NCBI GenBank assembly: GCA_963819735.1
Contig: CAWFXC010000001.1
Location: 1,240,001-1,304,000 of the forward strand
DNA from: CAWFXC01 sp963819735
GTDB taxonomy: Bacteria > Actinomycetota > Acidimicrobiia > IMCC26256 > DASPTH01
Length of the DNA: 64,000 nt
Direction of reading: 5' to 3'
Shown: positions 42,010 to 51,448 of the stretch, one piece after another
How positions within the stretch are numbered: position 1 is the first letter of the stretch
Layout of the letters: each line of letters opens with the position of its first letter
Made by a program: the position numbers and the translations under genes
The notes under the pieces: generated by a model
What the model was told of the DNA's origin: nothing
The model's input: the letters and a program-made list of their open reading frames with translations, nothing else
Database searches by the model: none

Positions 42010-44451
42010 ATGAGTAGTGACTTGGGGTTGGAGACCGGCGAGCCGGCGCGCGTCGGTCAGGTATCCGGCAGCGCACCGACGGTGGCGCCGGACCGGCAGC
42101 AGGGCCCGCCGCCGGCGATGATCCCGAAGGGCATCGCGCCGCCCGAGCCGCGCAGCTACCGGATGAAGAACCGCCTCCTGGGCCGACCGCTGGCGACGGA
42201 GCAACTCGCCCACGAACGGCTCGGCAAGCCGACCGCGCTCGCGGTGTTCGCGTCCGACAACCTGTCCTCATCGGCCTACGCCACCGAGGAGATCCTGCGG
42301 GTATTGATCCCCGCGATCGGTGTCGCCGCCTTCGCGTTGGTCGTGCCGCTCACGGTCGCCCTGTTGGTCGTGCTCGCCTTCCTGATCCTCTCCTACCTGC
42401 AGACGATCAAGGCCTACCCGACCGCCGGTGGCGCCTACATCGTCACGCGTGACAACTTCGGCCTGCTCCCCGCTCAGGTCGCGGGTGTCGCGCTGCTCAC
42501 CGACTACATCCTCACGGTGGCGGTCTCCGTCGCGGCGGGCACCGCGGCCCTGAGCTCCGCGTTCCCGGCGCTGGCGCCGTTCACGTTGGAGATATCGATC
42601 CTCTTCGTGTTGCTCATCGCCTACGGCAACCTGCGCGGGGTGCGGGAGTCAGGCCGCCTCTTCGCCACTCCGACCTACTTCTTCATCGGCAACATGGTGA
42701 TCCTGCTCGGGGTGGGCGCCTACAAGCTCGCGATGGGCAACCTGCCCGTGGCGTCGATCCATCAGAGCGGCATGGTGCCGGCCGGCGGTGGCGTGGCCAG
42801 CGGCATCTTCATGGGCGCCACGCTCTACGTCGTGCTGCACGCATTCGCGTCCGGCGGCGCCGCGGTCACCGGCGTCGAGGCGATCTCCAACGGTGTTCCC
42901 GCGTTCCGCGAGCCGTCGTGGAAGAACGCCCGGATCACTCTCGTGATCATGGGCTCGACGTTGGGCGTCATGTTCCTCGGCCTGTCGATCCTCGCCGCGC
43001 ACGTGCACGCGGCTCCCTACATGAGCGGCACCCCGACCGTGATCAGCCAGATCGGGAAGCTCGTCTACGGCACCGGAGGAATCGGCAACGTGTTGTTCTT
43101 CGCCCTCCAGGCGGGAACGATGCTCATCCTGGTGCTGGCGGCGAACACGAGCTTCGCCGACTTCCCCCGCCTCGCCAGCTTCCACGCCGAAGACAACTTC
43201 ATGCCCCGCCAGCTCACCAAGCGCGGGCACCGTCTCGTGTTCTCGAACGGGATCATCTTCCTCACCGTGTCGTCGATCGCGGTGCTGATCGTCGCCGACG
43301 CCAAGGTCGACCGCCTCATCCCCCTCTACGCGATCGGCGTGTTCACCAGCTTCACCCTGTCGCAGGCCGGGATGGCGAAGCACCACCTGCGGCTGCGCGA
43401 GCCGCACTGGCGCTACGGGCTCTTCGTCAACGGCGTGGGTGCGTTCCTGTCGTTCGTCGTACTGATCATCATCGCGATCACGAAGTTCACGCACGGCGCA
43501 TGGTTCATCATCGTGCTCGTCCCGATCATGGTCGCCGCTGCTGGTACGCCTCAACAAGCAGTACGAAGGCGAGCTCGAGGAGCTCAAGGAGGGCGCCTCG
43601 AAGGCCGCTCAGGCGCCGGTGCTCCGCCGTCACGCCGTCATCGTCCTGATCGACCAACTCGACGTGGCCGCCGCCCGCGCCATTCAGTACGCGCGCACGC
43701 TCACTCCCGATGATCTGCGCGCCGTGCACTTCGACATGGACCACATCAAGACCGAGGACCTCACGACCGCCTGGCGCGACCTCGGCTTCTCACGCCTGCC
43801 GCTCGACATCATCGAGTGCTCCGACCGGCGCATCCCGCGGGCGCGGCCGAACTCGTCGCCACCGCGGCCGCCGACGGCGAGACCGAAGTCAGCGTGCTGA
43901 TCCCCCGGCGCAACTACACGCACTTCTGGCACCGCTTCCTGCACGACCACACCGCCGACTCGATCACGCAGACCCTCGCCTCTATCGCGCACTGCAACGT
44001 GACCATCGTCCCCTACCACCTGGGCAGCGGACACGACGCGGTGTCCATCCCCGCGGTGCCGGGGAAGGGGCGCCGGCTCAGCCGGCGCACGAACGGCAAT
44101 GGGAACGGGAACGGCAAGCAGGCGACGGCCACGATCTCCAATCCCGGAGAGCTGCCGTTGCCCACTGATCGCACGCCGATCGCCAGCGTCGAGTTCCGCC
44201 AATCGGTGCGCATCGCGGGCAAGATCCACACGCTGCGGGTCCAGCCCCACGGTGGCGTCTCGAGCCTCGAATGCACCGTCGTCGACGAGACCGGCGGCAT
44301 CTCGCTGGTCTTCCTCGGCCGGCGCAGCATCCCCGGTATCAAGGTCGGCGCCCGCATCACCGCGGAAGGCACCGCCGGTCAGGACCGCGGCCACCTCGCC
44401 ATCCTCAACCCGATCTTCGAGTTCCTGCCCGACAACACACCGAAGGGCTGA
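42010..44451 (+). CDS. APC-family permease with C-terminal OB-fold domain (two frameshifts)
   Basis: An APC-superfamily membrane transporter: the N-terminal region (SDNLSSSAYATEEILRVLIP) and twelve helices match actinobacterial relatives encoded near Trk genes, ending at IVLVPIMV. The cytosolic part LLVRLNKQYEGELEELKEG to DIIECSDRRIPR lies one frame on (one extra base at about 43537). The next part AAELVATAAADGETEVSVLI lies in a third frame (one base missing at about 43850). Fixing both gives one protein of about 813 residues whose last 90 form an OB fold (VEFRQSVRIAGKIHTLRVQP, LVFLGRRSIPGIKVG, LAILNPIFEF). ATG 42010 has GGAG six bases before. The substrate could be potassium or amino acids. 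Confidence 0.85.
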
Positions 44452-44487
44452 GCGGGAGCAAAAAACCGTCGCCCAGTCGGGACCCGG

Positions 44488-44703
44488 TCACACGCGCTTG
44501 AGCACCGGCTTGATGCGGGTCCAGTAGTAGATGCCGCCGAACGCCCAGGTGAGCGCGACCAGGGCGAGGGTGGAAGCCTTCGCGCGCCCGGCGGCGGAGA
44601 ACGTCGCGTCGTCGTACTGGGCCGCGTCGGCCAGCGCCCCGGCCCAGACCAGCATGCCGCCCACGGCGACGACGGCGATCAGAACGATCAGGAGTGGCGG
44701 CAT
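44488..44703 (-). CDS. small two-helix membrane protein
   Basis: A 71-residue protein, MPPLLIVLIAVVAVGGMLVW, with a second helix ALVALTWAFGGIYYWTRI and a basic end. No recognised family. It is convergent with the APC permease and 131 bases from the P450 stop. Confidence 0.6.
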   Translation of the reverse strand: MPPLLIVLIAVVAVGGMLVWAGALADAAQYDDATFSAAGRAKASTLALVALTWAFGGIYYWTRIKPVLKRV

Positions 44704-44834
44704 CGGCGCACACTACGGGGCGGGCGCCGTCGAACCGGCGCCGAACGCGAAGAACCGGTCGAGCGCCGTTGCTCGACCGGCCCCCCAGTCCCTTTCCTTA
44801 TCGGCGCGTGCACCGAAAGCCTGAGAACTTTCTG

Positions 44835-46007
44835 TCACGCCGACGGGCGTAGCTCCACCAAGAGCGCGCGGGGGCCGTGCGCCCAGAACACGGGCACGTT
44901 CTCGTACCAGGTGCCGTCGACGGTCTCGACCGCGGCGACGCGATCGAGGAACACGTTGAGCGCGATGCGCGCCTCGAGCCGCGCCAGCGCAGCACCCGGG
45001 CAGACGTGGGGGCCGCCCCCGAAGCCGAGGTGACCGCGGGGATCGGCGCGGTCCAAGCGGAAGTCGTCGGGCTCGTCGAAGACCGCCCGGTCGCGGTTGG
45101 CCGACGCGATGCCGAAGGCGATCTTGTCGCGTGGGCAGATCTGCGAGCCGCGCACGTCGGTGTCGGCGGTGCACGTGCGCATGAGGAACTTGATCGGCGG
45201 GTCGTGCCGCAGTGATTCCTCGATCGCGGCATCGATCAGGTCGCGGTCGCTCCGCAATCGCTCGAGCAACCCGTCGGTCGTGGCGAGCGTCCACAGCAGG
45301 TTGCTGATGAGGTGCCGCGTGGTCTCGTTGCCGGAGATGAGCAGGAACACGAGTTGGGTGCGCGCTTCGACGTCGGTGAGGCGTCGACCGTCGACTTCGA
45401 TCTCGAGCAGCAGGGAGATGAAGTCGTCGCGCGGCTGCGCGCGTCGCATCGCGATCTGTTCGTCGACGTAGGCCGTGAGCTCCGGGTGTGCGCCCGCGAG
45501 GCCCTCGCCGCGCTCGTTGCGGTACTTCGTGGGGTACGTCCCCTGGACCACCTCGTCGGACCAGGCCGCACACCGGTCGAAGTCCTCGGGGGGCGCGCCG
45601 AGCAACGTCGCGATCACGCTGCTCGGGATCGGCATCACGTAGTTGCCCACGAGATCGACCGTGCCCTCGCGGGCCAGGAGGTCGTCGAGGAGTCGGTGGC
45701 ACAACGCGGTGCAGAACGGCTCGACCCCGCCGAGCTTGTGCGTCGCGATCGCGCCGTTGATGATCCGCCGGACCTGCCCGTGCCGGGGTTCGGCGATCTC
45801 GTTGATGAACTGCTCCTCGTCGGGCACCACCACACCCGGCTCCCGGAAGCTGGCGTTGAAGGTGTCGACGTCCTTCGTGGCCGCCAGCACGTCGTCGTAG
45901 CGGGCGAGGAACCACACGCCGTTCGGGTTCTGCACGACGCCGGCACCGGCGCGGAGCTGCACCATCTCCGCATCGTCCGGCCCCGTCAGCAACGGGTCAA
46001 AGCTCAT
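44835..46007 (-). CDS. cytochrome P450
   Basis: A 390-residue soluble P450: I-helix LLISGNETTRHL, K-helix EESLRHDPP, heme loop FGGGPHVCPGAALARLEAR. Start ATG 46007 is chosen because GGGGGAGG lies five bases upstream; the earlier GTG at 46022 is inside that site. It is 31 bases downstream of the GNAT gene, probably in one operon with it and the STAS gene. Confidence 0.94.
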   Translation of the reverse strand: MSFDPLLTGPDDAEMVQLRAGAGVVQNPNGVWFLARYDDVLAATKDVDTFNASFREPGVVVPDEEQFINEIAEPRHGQVRRIINGAIATHKLGGVEPFCTALCHRLLDDLLAREGTVDLVGNYVMPIPSSVIATLLGAPPEDFDRCAAWSDEVVQGTYPTKYRNERGEGLAGAHPELTAYVDEQIAMRRAQPRDDFISLLLEIEVDGRRLTDVEARTQLVFLLISGNETTRHLISNLLWTLATTDGLLERLRSDRDLIDAAIEESLRHDPPIKFLMRTCTADTDVRGSQICPRDKIAFGIASANRDRAVFDEPDDFRLDRADPRGHLGFGGGPHVCPGAALARLEARIALNVFLDRVAAVETVDGTWYENVPVFWAHGPRALLVELRPSA

Positions 46008-46038
46008 TCCGACCTCCCCCACCGCGATGCCGGTGATG

Positions 46039-46551
46039 CTACGACTGTTCGCCCGCCACCAGGTCCATCAGCAGCGTGTCACGCCAGGTCCCGTCCGCAC
46101 TGCGCTCGTTCTGGCGCAGCACTCCCACCGGCCGGAAGCCGACCTTCGTGTAACACGCAATTGCGCGGAGATTGTCGGCCGCGGGATCGATGGTGAGGTG
46201 GTGGTGGCCTCGCCGCTCGATCAGATCCCGCGCCAACATCCGGATCGCATCGACGGCCACACCGGTCCCGTGCCAACGCGTGCCGAGGGCGATGTCGATC
46301 CCGGCGCGGCGGTAGTCGGGTTCGGCTTCCTCCCAACTCTGGATCACGCCGGCGACTGATCCGTCGACCTCGACGGCGAAGACCGTCTCGGCCGGGTCGT
46401 CGCCGTGAAGCATCTCGCGTTCGATGCGGGTGCGGTCGTACCCGTGCCACCACCGCGCGACCGCGGGCTCGGTCAGGATCGCTTCGAGCGCATCGACGTC
46501 GCCCACTGCGACCGGACGCAGCCGCACTCGACCGTCGTGGAGTTCGGTCAC
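46039..46551 (-). CDS. GNAT-family N-acetyltransferase
   Basis: A 170-residue acetyltransferase of the RimJ/AAC(6') type: VRLRPVAVGDVDALEAILTE at the start, IDIALGTRWHGTGVAVDAIR carrying the acetyl-CoA loop, and NLRAIACYTKVGFRPVGVLR near the end. GTG 46551 lies 4 bases after the STAS stop. The substrate (small molecule or protein N-terminus) cannot be told. Confidence 0.9.
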   Translation of the reverse strand: MTELHDGRVRLRPVAVGDVDALEAILTEPAVARWWHGYDRTRIEREMLHGDDPAETVFAVEVDGSVAGVIQSWEEAEPDYRRAGIDIALGTRWHGTGVAVDAIRMLARDLIERRGHHHLTIDPAADNLRAIACYTKVGFRPVGVLRQNERSADGTWRDTLLMDLVAGEQS

Positions 46552-46555
46552 GCCG

Positions 46556-46891
46556 CTACGAGCCGCTCGATTCGTCGGCGATCGGTACGTCGTCGTGGAA
46601 GATCGCGGTGAGCCCGACGAGATCCATCACCGTCGCGACGTTGTCCTGCTCACCCGTCGTCCGAAACCGATGACCGGCGGTGCGGATCGCCTTGGCGGCA
46701 TGGACGAGCGCCCCGAGCCCGGCCGAATCGATGAACCCCACGCCGGAGAGATCCACGGTGACGTCGCGATCGCCCTGCGCCAACAGGTATTCCTCGAGCT
46801 CCGGTGCGGTGGCCATGTCGACTTCGCCCGCAACGGCCACAACGGTATGTGTCGATCCAAGGGGTCGAACCTCGAACGAAAGGGTGGTCAT
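46556..46891 (-). CDS. STAS-domain anti-sigma-factor antagonist
   Basis: A 111-residue SpoIIAA/RsbV-like protein. The phosphorylation loop reads GVGFIDSAGLGALVHAAKAI with the conserved Ser. Start ATG 46891 follows GGAAGG. It would release a sigma factor by binding an RsbW-type kinase; the divergent gene at 47027 encodes just such an ATPase, so they are probable partners. Confidence 0.93.
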   Translation of the reverse strand: MTTLSFEVRPLGSTHTVVAVAGEVDMATAPELEEYLLAQGDRDVTVDLSGVGFIDSAGLGALVHAAKAIRTAGHRFRTTGEQDNVATVMDLVGLTAIFHDDVPIADESSGS

Positions 46892-47026
46892 GCCCGCCTT
46901 CCCCCACCTTCCCCGTCGTCAGACCTCGGGCCCGACTGAATACCTGGGCGGGATCGTACTCCGATCGTTTTGTACGCTGACTCGCCGGGCAGGCTCGTGA
47001 GAGTCGCGAGGACGGGACCGATCCGT

Positions 47027-47464
47027 ATGGAGATCGTGGAGACTCAGTTTCCGAGCAGCACGCAGACACCACTCGCCGTACGGGCGTTCCTGCGCGCCGC
47101 ACTGTCCACGTGGAAGCTCGACGGATTCGGCGATGTCACCGAGCTCCTCACCGACGAGCTCGTCAGCAATGTCGTACGCCATGTGAACACGCCCATGACG
47201 GTGCGGGCACTCCGCCAGCCGGCGTGGATCCGCGTCGAGGTCGAAGATCCGAGCCCGACGCCGCCAGTGATCCGCCGCCCCGAGCCGTTCGACGACCACG
47301 GCCGGGGGATGCTCCTCGTCGACGGCCTGGCCAGTCGTTGGGGCACCACGGTCCGCGAAGACGGCAAGACCGTCTGGTTCGAGATCGACATCGCCACGGC
47401 AACTGAAGAGATCCACGGGAACGCGACCGACCTACCGTCAAGTCCGCGGTCGCTCCCCACGTAG
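47027..47464 (+). CDS. RsbW-like anti-sigma histidine-kinase-fold ATPase
   Basis: A 145-residue protein with the HATPase_c_2 fold: N-box VTELLTDELVSNVVRHVN, then DDHGRGMLLVDGLASRWG as the G2 box. ATG 47027 is the likely start; an in-frame GTG at 46997 is possible. Divergent from the STAS gene by 135 bases. Its stop overlaps the convergent methyltransferase by 27 bases. No sigma factor of the SigB/F type is in the window. Confidence 0.88.
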   Translation: MEIVETQFPSSTQTPLAVRAFLRAALSTWKLDGFGDVTELLTDELVSNVVRHVNTPMTVRALRQPAWIRVEVEDPSPTPPVIRRPEPFDDHGRGMLLVDGLASRWGTTVREDGKTVWFEIDIATATEEIHGNATDLPSSPRSLPT

Positions 47465-48064
47465 GAGCGCGAGGCTGCGCCACTTCCAGATGCAGTCGAC
47501 ATCGACGAGTCCGGCTTCCGCGATCCACTCCAACTGGCTGTTCATGTCGCGCAACACGTCGGACGGGTCGTCGCGCGCGCCCATCTCGTCGCGCCAACGG
47601 TCGTGCAGTGCCTGCGTCGGGCTGGCCACGATCTCGAGGTTGCAGAACACCCCACCCGGCGCGAGCACCCGCGCGATCTCCGTGTAGAGGGAGCGCTTGC
47701 GTTCGTCGGTCACGTGGTGGATGGCAAGTGACGACATCACCGCATCGAACGGACCCACGAACGGCAACGCCAGTTCGAAGTCGTGTGGGACGATCGCGAC
47801 CCGGTCGTCACCGTCGAACCGGGCGGTGACGGCTTCCAGCATCGGCGGCGACGCGTCGACACACGTGATCGTCGACGCCGGGTAGGTGTCGAGCACCAGC
47901 GCCGAGAGCCGACCGTCGCCACAGCCGAGATCGAGGACCGCGCCCGGGAGCGCCGGGCCGAGGTCGCCGACCAGGACCCCTTCGCCCTCGCCGCGATGCG
48001 GCAGGCGGTCGGCCCGGGCGAGGAACGGAAGCGCCTGGTCGGCGTTCGCCCACGAGTTCGGCAT
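47438..48064 (-). CDS. class I SAM-dependent methyltransferase
   Basis: A 208-residue methyltransferase: motif I VLDLGCGDGRLSAL, acidic post-I CVDASPPML, and a SSLAIHHVTDERK segment like that of trans-aconitate and ubiquinone-type small-molecule methyltransferases. ATG 48064 (GTG three bases earlier). Substrate unknown. Confidence 0.88.
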   Translation of the reverse strand: MPNSWANADQALPFLARADRLPHRGEGEGVLVGDLGPALPGAVLDLGCGDGRLSALVLDTYPASTITCVDASPPMLEAVTARFDGDDRVAIVPHDFELALPFVGPFDAVMSSLAIHHVTDERKRSLYTEIARVLAPGGVFCNLEIVASPTQALHDRWRDEMGARDDPSDVLRDMNSQLEWIAEAGLVDVDCIWKWRSLALLRGERPRT

Positions 48065-48171
48065 CACCAGAGTATGGACGGTCTGTTGCCGGTTGCAGCC
48101 CGGAATACGAATCCGTCAAGCGCCTGGCATTGCTGGTCGATATCGACATTTGGCGCGGCAGGGGACGGTAC

Positions 48172-50079
48172 ATGGACGGCAACGTGGGGTGGCTGCTGCT
48201 CTCGTTGACCGCCGTCGGGTTCTCCGCGACGGCGGCGGCCGTGCGCGCGTTCCCCCGGCGGGTCGCCGAGTGTGCGACCGCGGTGCTCGTCGTCGGGATC
48301 GCCGAGGTCGTGGTCGTCATGATGCTCGCGGGCGCCGGGCTACGCGACCTGTCGACCGTCGCGGTCGTGGTCGTGACGCTGGTCGTCGCGGCGATCGTGA
48401 CCCTTGTCGCCCGAGCCGGAGTCGGCGGACGGGAGCTGGTCGCACGCGCGCGTCATCACGCCCGGACGCTGGCCGACGGTGCCCGACGCCTGAGTGCTTA
48501 CCCGTGGACCGTGGTGTTGACGATGTTCGCGGGCGTCGAGGTGGCGTGGGCGCTGATCACGGGACTGGTGACACCGCCGTACGCGTTCGACGCGTTGGAC
48601 TACCACCTCCCGAGCATCGCCTACTGGATCCAACACGGCCAGATCGGGCGGACGCCCTACACGATCTGGTCGAACGCGTATCCGATGAACACCGAGCTGA
48701 CGATCGCGTGGCCAGCTGCGATCCTGCGCAGCGACATCCTCGTGAATCTCGGACAGTTCCCGTTCGCGCTGATGGGAGCGCTCGCGCTGGTCGTGATCGG
48801 CCGCGCCATCGGTCTGCGCCGGCCAACCGCGCTCGCGGTCGCGAGTCTCTTCCTCCTGACGCCGCTCGTGCTCGTCCAACTCTCGACGCCTTACGTCGAC
48901 GTCGCGCTCGCGGGCGCATTGCTGACGGCCTTCGCGTTCCTCCTGCGCGCGGTGCAGACCCTGGCGGCGCGCACCACCGACGACGCCTCGCCGCTCGTCT
49001 ACCTTCTCTTCGCCGGTCTGGCCATGGGGCTCGCGCTCGGGTCGAAGAGCAGCGCGCTCACGGCAGGGGTGGTGTTCGTGATCACGCTGGCCGTCGCCCT
49101 GGTGCGGAGCGTCCGCGCCGGGACGATCGGGCGACGTCAGGTGTTCGCCGCCGCAGGGCTCGTGCTGGTCCCGATGATCGCGCTGGCTTCCTACTGGTAC
49201 GTGCGCGACTGGGTCGACTACGGGAACCCGGTGTATCCGGTCACGGTCCAGGTCGCAGGAGTCGAGCTGTTCCACGGCCGAGGATCGGTCACCGACACCG
49301 TGCTCAACGGGCAGGCGCCGGCGGCGCTCCGCGGCAAGCCCTGGCCGTATCAGGTGCTGCGCTCCTGGATCCAGGAGCGCCCGGGACGCTCGTACGCATT
49401 CGACTCCCGACTCGGCGGGTTCGGCCCGATCTGGCCGGTCCTCGCGCTCCCGGCGCTGGTCGCCTTCACGTGGTGGTGTCTCCGCCGACGACGAGAGCTC
49501 TTCTACTTCGTGGTCGTGCCGTTCAGCGCGGTGTTCCTCCTGCAACCCGCCCGATGGTGGAGCCGGTTCACGATCATGTTCCTCGGCCTCGGACTGCTCG
49601 CGCTCGGGTGGGCAGTCGACCGGCTCCGCGGGAGAACGTGGGGCCGGGTGCTCCAAGGCGCGATCGTCGCCGTGGTGGCGGTCGTACTCGTGCCGGCCGC
49701 GGCGCCGCTGCACTACCTCTCGCGCGATCCACGCGAGGTCGCGGCGTCGATCGGGAAGTCGCGCTCGTCCCTCACGGTCGGCTCGGTGGTGAACCCCGAC
49801 TTTCGCTGGGTCGACGACATTCCCCACCATTCAACGATCGGCACCCGGTTGGGGAGTGTGCCGAAAGGCTGGCTCTACGGGTTGATGGGACAGAACTTCA
49901 CCCACCGCGTGGAGATCCTCGACGGTCGCGACCAACAGGCCGTCGCCGACCAGATCCGGCGGAGAAACATCCAATACGTGGTGACCGGCCGGCACGACGC
50001 CCTGGAACGCATGATGCGAACGATGCCGAACGCCCACCTGCTCACCACCACGCAGAACTCGCGGGTCTTCCGGACCTGA
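48172..50079 (+). CDS. polytopic membrane glycosyltransferase (GT39/ArnT-like)
   Basis: A 635-residue membrane protein with eleven or so helices and a C-terminal soluble part. The first outer loop contains AFDALDYHLPSIAYWIQHGQ with acidic residues, as in lipid-linked-sugar transferases of the GT-C fold, and YWYVRDWVDYGNPVYPV is typical of the family. ATG 48172 (MDGNVGWLLLSL) is preceded by GGGGACGGT. It probably adds a sugar from a polyprenyl donor to a surface acceptor; neighbours include a GT2 enzyme at 51449. Confidence 0.82.
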   Translation: MDGNVGWLLLSLTAVGFSATAAAVRAFPRRVAECATAVLVVGIAEVVVVMMLAGAGLRDLSTVAVVVVTLVVAAIVTLVARAGVGGRELVARARHHARTLADGARRLSAYPWTVVLTMFAGVEVAWALITGLVTPPYAFDALDYHLPSIAYWIQHGQIGRTPYTIWSNAYPMNTELTIAWPAAILRSDILVNLGQFPFALMGALALVVIGRAIGLRRPTALAVASLFLLTPLVLVQLSTPYVDVALAGALLTAFAFLLRAVQTLAARTTDDASPLVYLLFAGLAMGLALGSKSSALTAGVVFVITLAVALVRSVRAGTIGRRQVFAAAGLVLVPMIALASYWYVRDWVDYGNPVYPVTVQVAGVELFHGRGSVTDTVLNGQAPAALRGKPWPYQVLRSWIQERPGRSYAFDSRLGGFGPIWPVLALPALVAFTWWCLRRRRELFYFVVVPFSAVFLLQPARWWSRFTIMFLGLGLLALGWAVDRLRGRTWGRVLQGAIVAVVAVVLVPAAAPLHYLSRDPREVAASIGKSRSSLTVGSVVNPDFRWVDDIPHHSTIGTRLGSVPKGWLYGLMGQNFTHRVEILDGRDQQAVADQIRRRNIQYVVTGRHDALERMMRTMPNAHLLTTTQNSRVFRT

Positions 50080-50085
50080 CGTCGC

Positions 50086-51348
50086 TCAGTTCCGATCGAA
50101 GCGGGTGACCACCTCGGTGTGGTGCGTGTGCGGGAACAGGTCGACCAGCACCGCCTCCACCGGCCGGAAGCCGTGGCCGACGAGGAGCGCCAGGTCGCGG
50201 CCGGCGGCGGCCGGATCGCAGCTGACCAACACGATTCGGGGCGCACCGGTCGCCGCGAGCACCGCGGCGCCCGCGCGACCGAGCCCGGCCCTGGAAGGAT
50301 CGGCGACGACCACGTCGGCGCGGGGCGCGCGCAGGCGCTCCACCGTGTTCGCGAGCACCCGGGTATCGAGATCAGCCAGATTGGTGCGGGCGTCGGCAAC
50401 CGACGACCGGTTGCTCTCGACGATCACGCCGCGCCAACCGGCGCGTCCGGCCAGGAGGCTGCCGGCGAACAGCCCGACTCCGCTGTACGCGTCGAGCAGG
50501 GTGTGGTGGCGCTCGCCCTCGGCGGACGAGGTGTCGAACGTGTCGGCCGCCAGCGCCGTGACGACGTCGACCAACGCGGCGGCGCCGTCGGGACGGGTCT
50601 GGAAGAACGAGTCGGCCGAGATCCGCCAGCTTCGGCCGGCGACGACCTCGTGGATCCACGCGCGCTTGCCTGCCGTGAGCTCGTCGGCGCCGACCACCCG
50701 GACGTCATCCGGCACGCGGACGCCGTCACGGCTCGGGGTGCACACCGCGATGCGTTCGCCCGTCGCGGCACCCACGCGGAGCATCACCTCGGTCGCGGCG
50801 CCGAACTCGCCGTCGGCCACGAGTTCGTCGAGGAGTGGGTGCGCCACCGCGCAGCGATCGAGCTCGACAACCGAGTTGCTCGCGGCGCGGCGCAACCCCG
50901 CGCGCCCGTTGGTGATCGCGAGCCGCAGCGTCGTGCGAAATCCCCACGGATCGAGCGACGGGCCGTCCCGCACGACCGGATCGTGCCACCGCCCGAGGCG
51001 ACGCAGCCCGTCGGCCACGATCTCGACCTTGGCGTGCCGCTGTGCCGCGTGCGCGAGCGTGGCGAGGTCGCAGCCCCCGCAACCCTCGGCCACGTGGGGG
51101 CACACCGGCGCGACTCGGTCAGGCGACGGCTCCACGATCTGCACGATCGTGCCCCGCGCCGCGCCGTGGCGGGCACGGATCGTCACCTCGACCAACTCAC
51201 CGGGGAGGGCATCGTCGACGAGGACGATCTGGCCGTCGCTCCGACGCGACAGTGCGGCGCCACCGGCCACCAGACGCTCCGCCCGGACGACCGCGAGCTC
51301 GCCGCTTCCCCGTTCCTCGGTCACCACGGCAGCGTACGGGGGTCTCAT
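50086..51348 (-). CDS. TrmA/RlmD-type RNA (uracil-5-)methyltransferase
   Basis: A 420-residue RNA methyltransferase: an N-terminal TRAM domain (VVTEERGSGELAVVRAERLV onward), iron-sulfur cysteines in CPHVAEGCGGCDLATL, SAM motif LLDAYSGVGLFAGSLLAGR, VVADPSRAGLG, and the nucleophile VSCDPAAAGRDL. This is the layout of the class I SAM family that makes m5U in tRNA or rRNA. Start ATG 51348 or a GTG about 20 bases in. It is convergent with the membrane glycosyltransferase. Confidence 0.93.
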   Translation of the reverse strand: MRPPYAAVVTEERGSGELAVVRAERLVAGGAALSRRSDGQIVLVDDALPGELVEVTIRARHGAARGTIVQIVEPSPDRVAPVCPHVAEGCGGCDLATLAHAAQRHAKVEIVADGLRRLGRWHDPVVRDGPSLDPWGFRTTLRLAITNGRAGLRRAASNSVVELDRCAVAHPLLDELVADGEFGAATEVMLRVGAATGERIAVCTPSRDGVRVPDDVRVVGADELTAGKRAWIHEVVAGRSWRISADSFFQTRPDGAAALVDVVTALAADTFDTSSAEGERHHTLLDAYSGVGLFAGSLLAGRAGWRGVIVESNRSSVADARTNLADLDTRVLANTVERLRAPRADVVVADPSRAGLGRAGAAVLAATGAPRIVLVSCDPAAAGRDLALLVGHGFRPVEAVLVDLFPHTHHTEVVTRFDRN

Positions 51349-51448
51349 CGGGCAAGGTGACCCGTTCCGTTCAGGTTTTGGCCGCTGGATGCTGCATACT
51401 GAACGTGGGAGGGTGTTCACTCTGAGCACTGGGAAATGCGGGGCGCGA

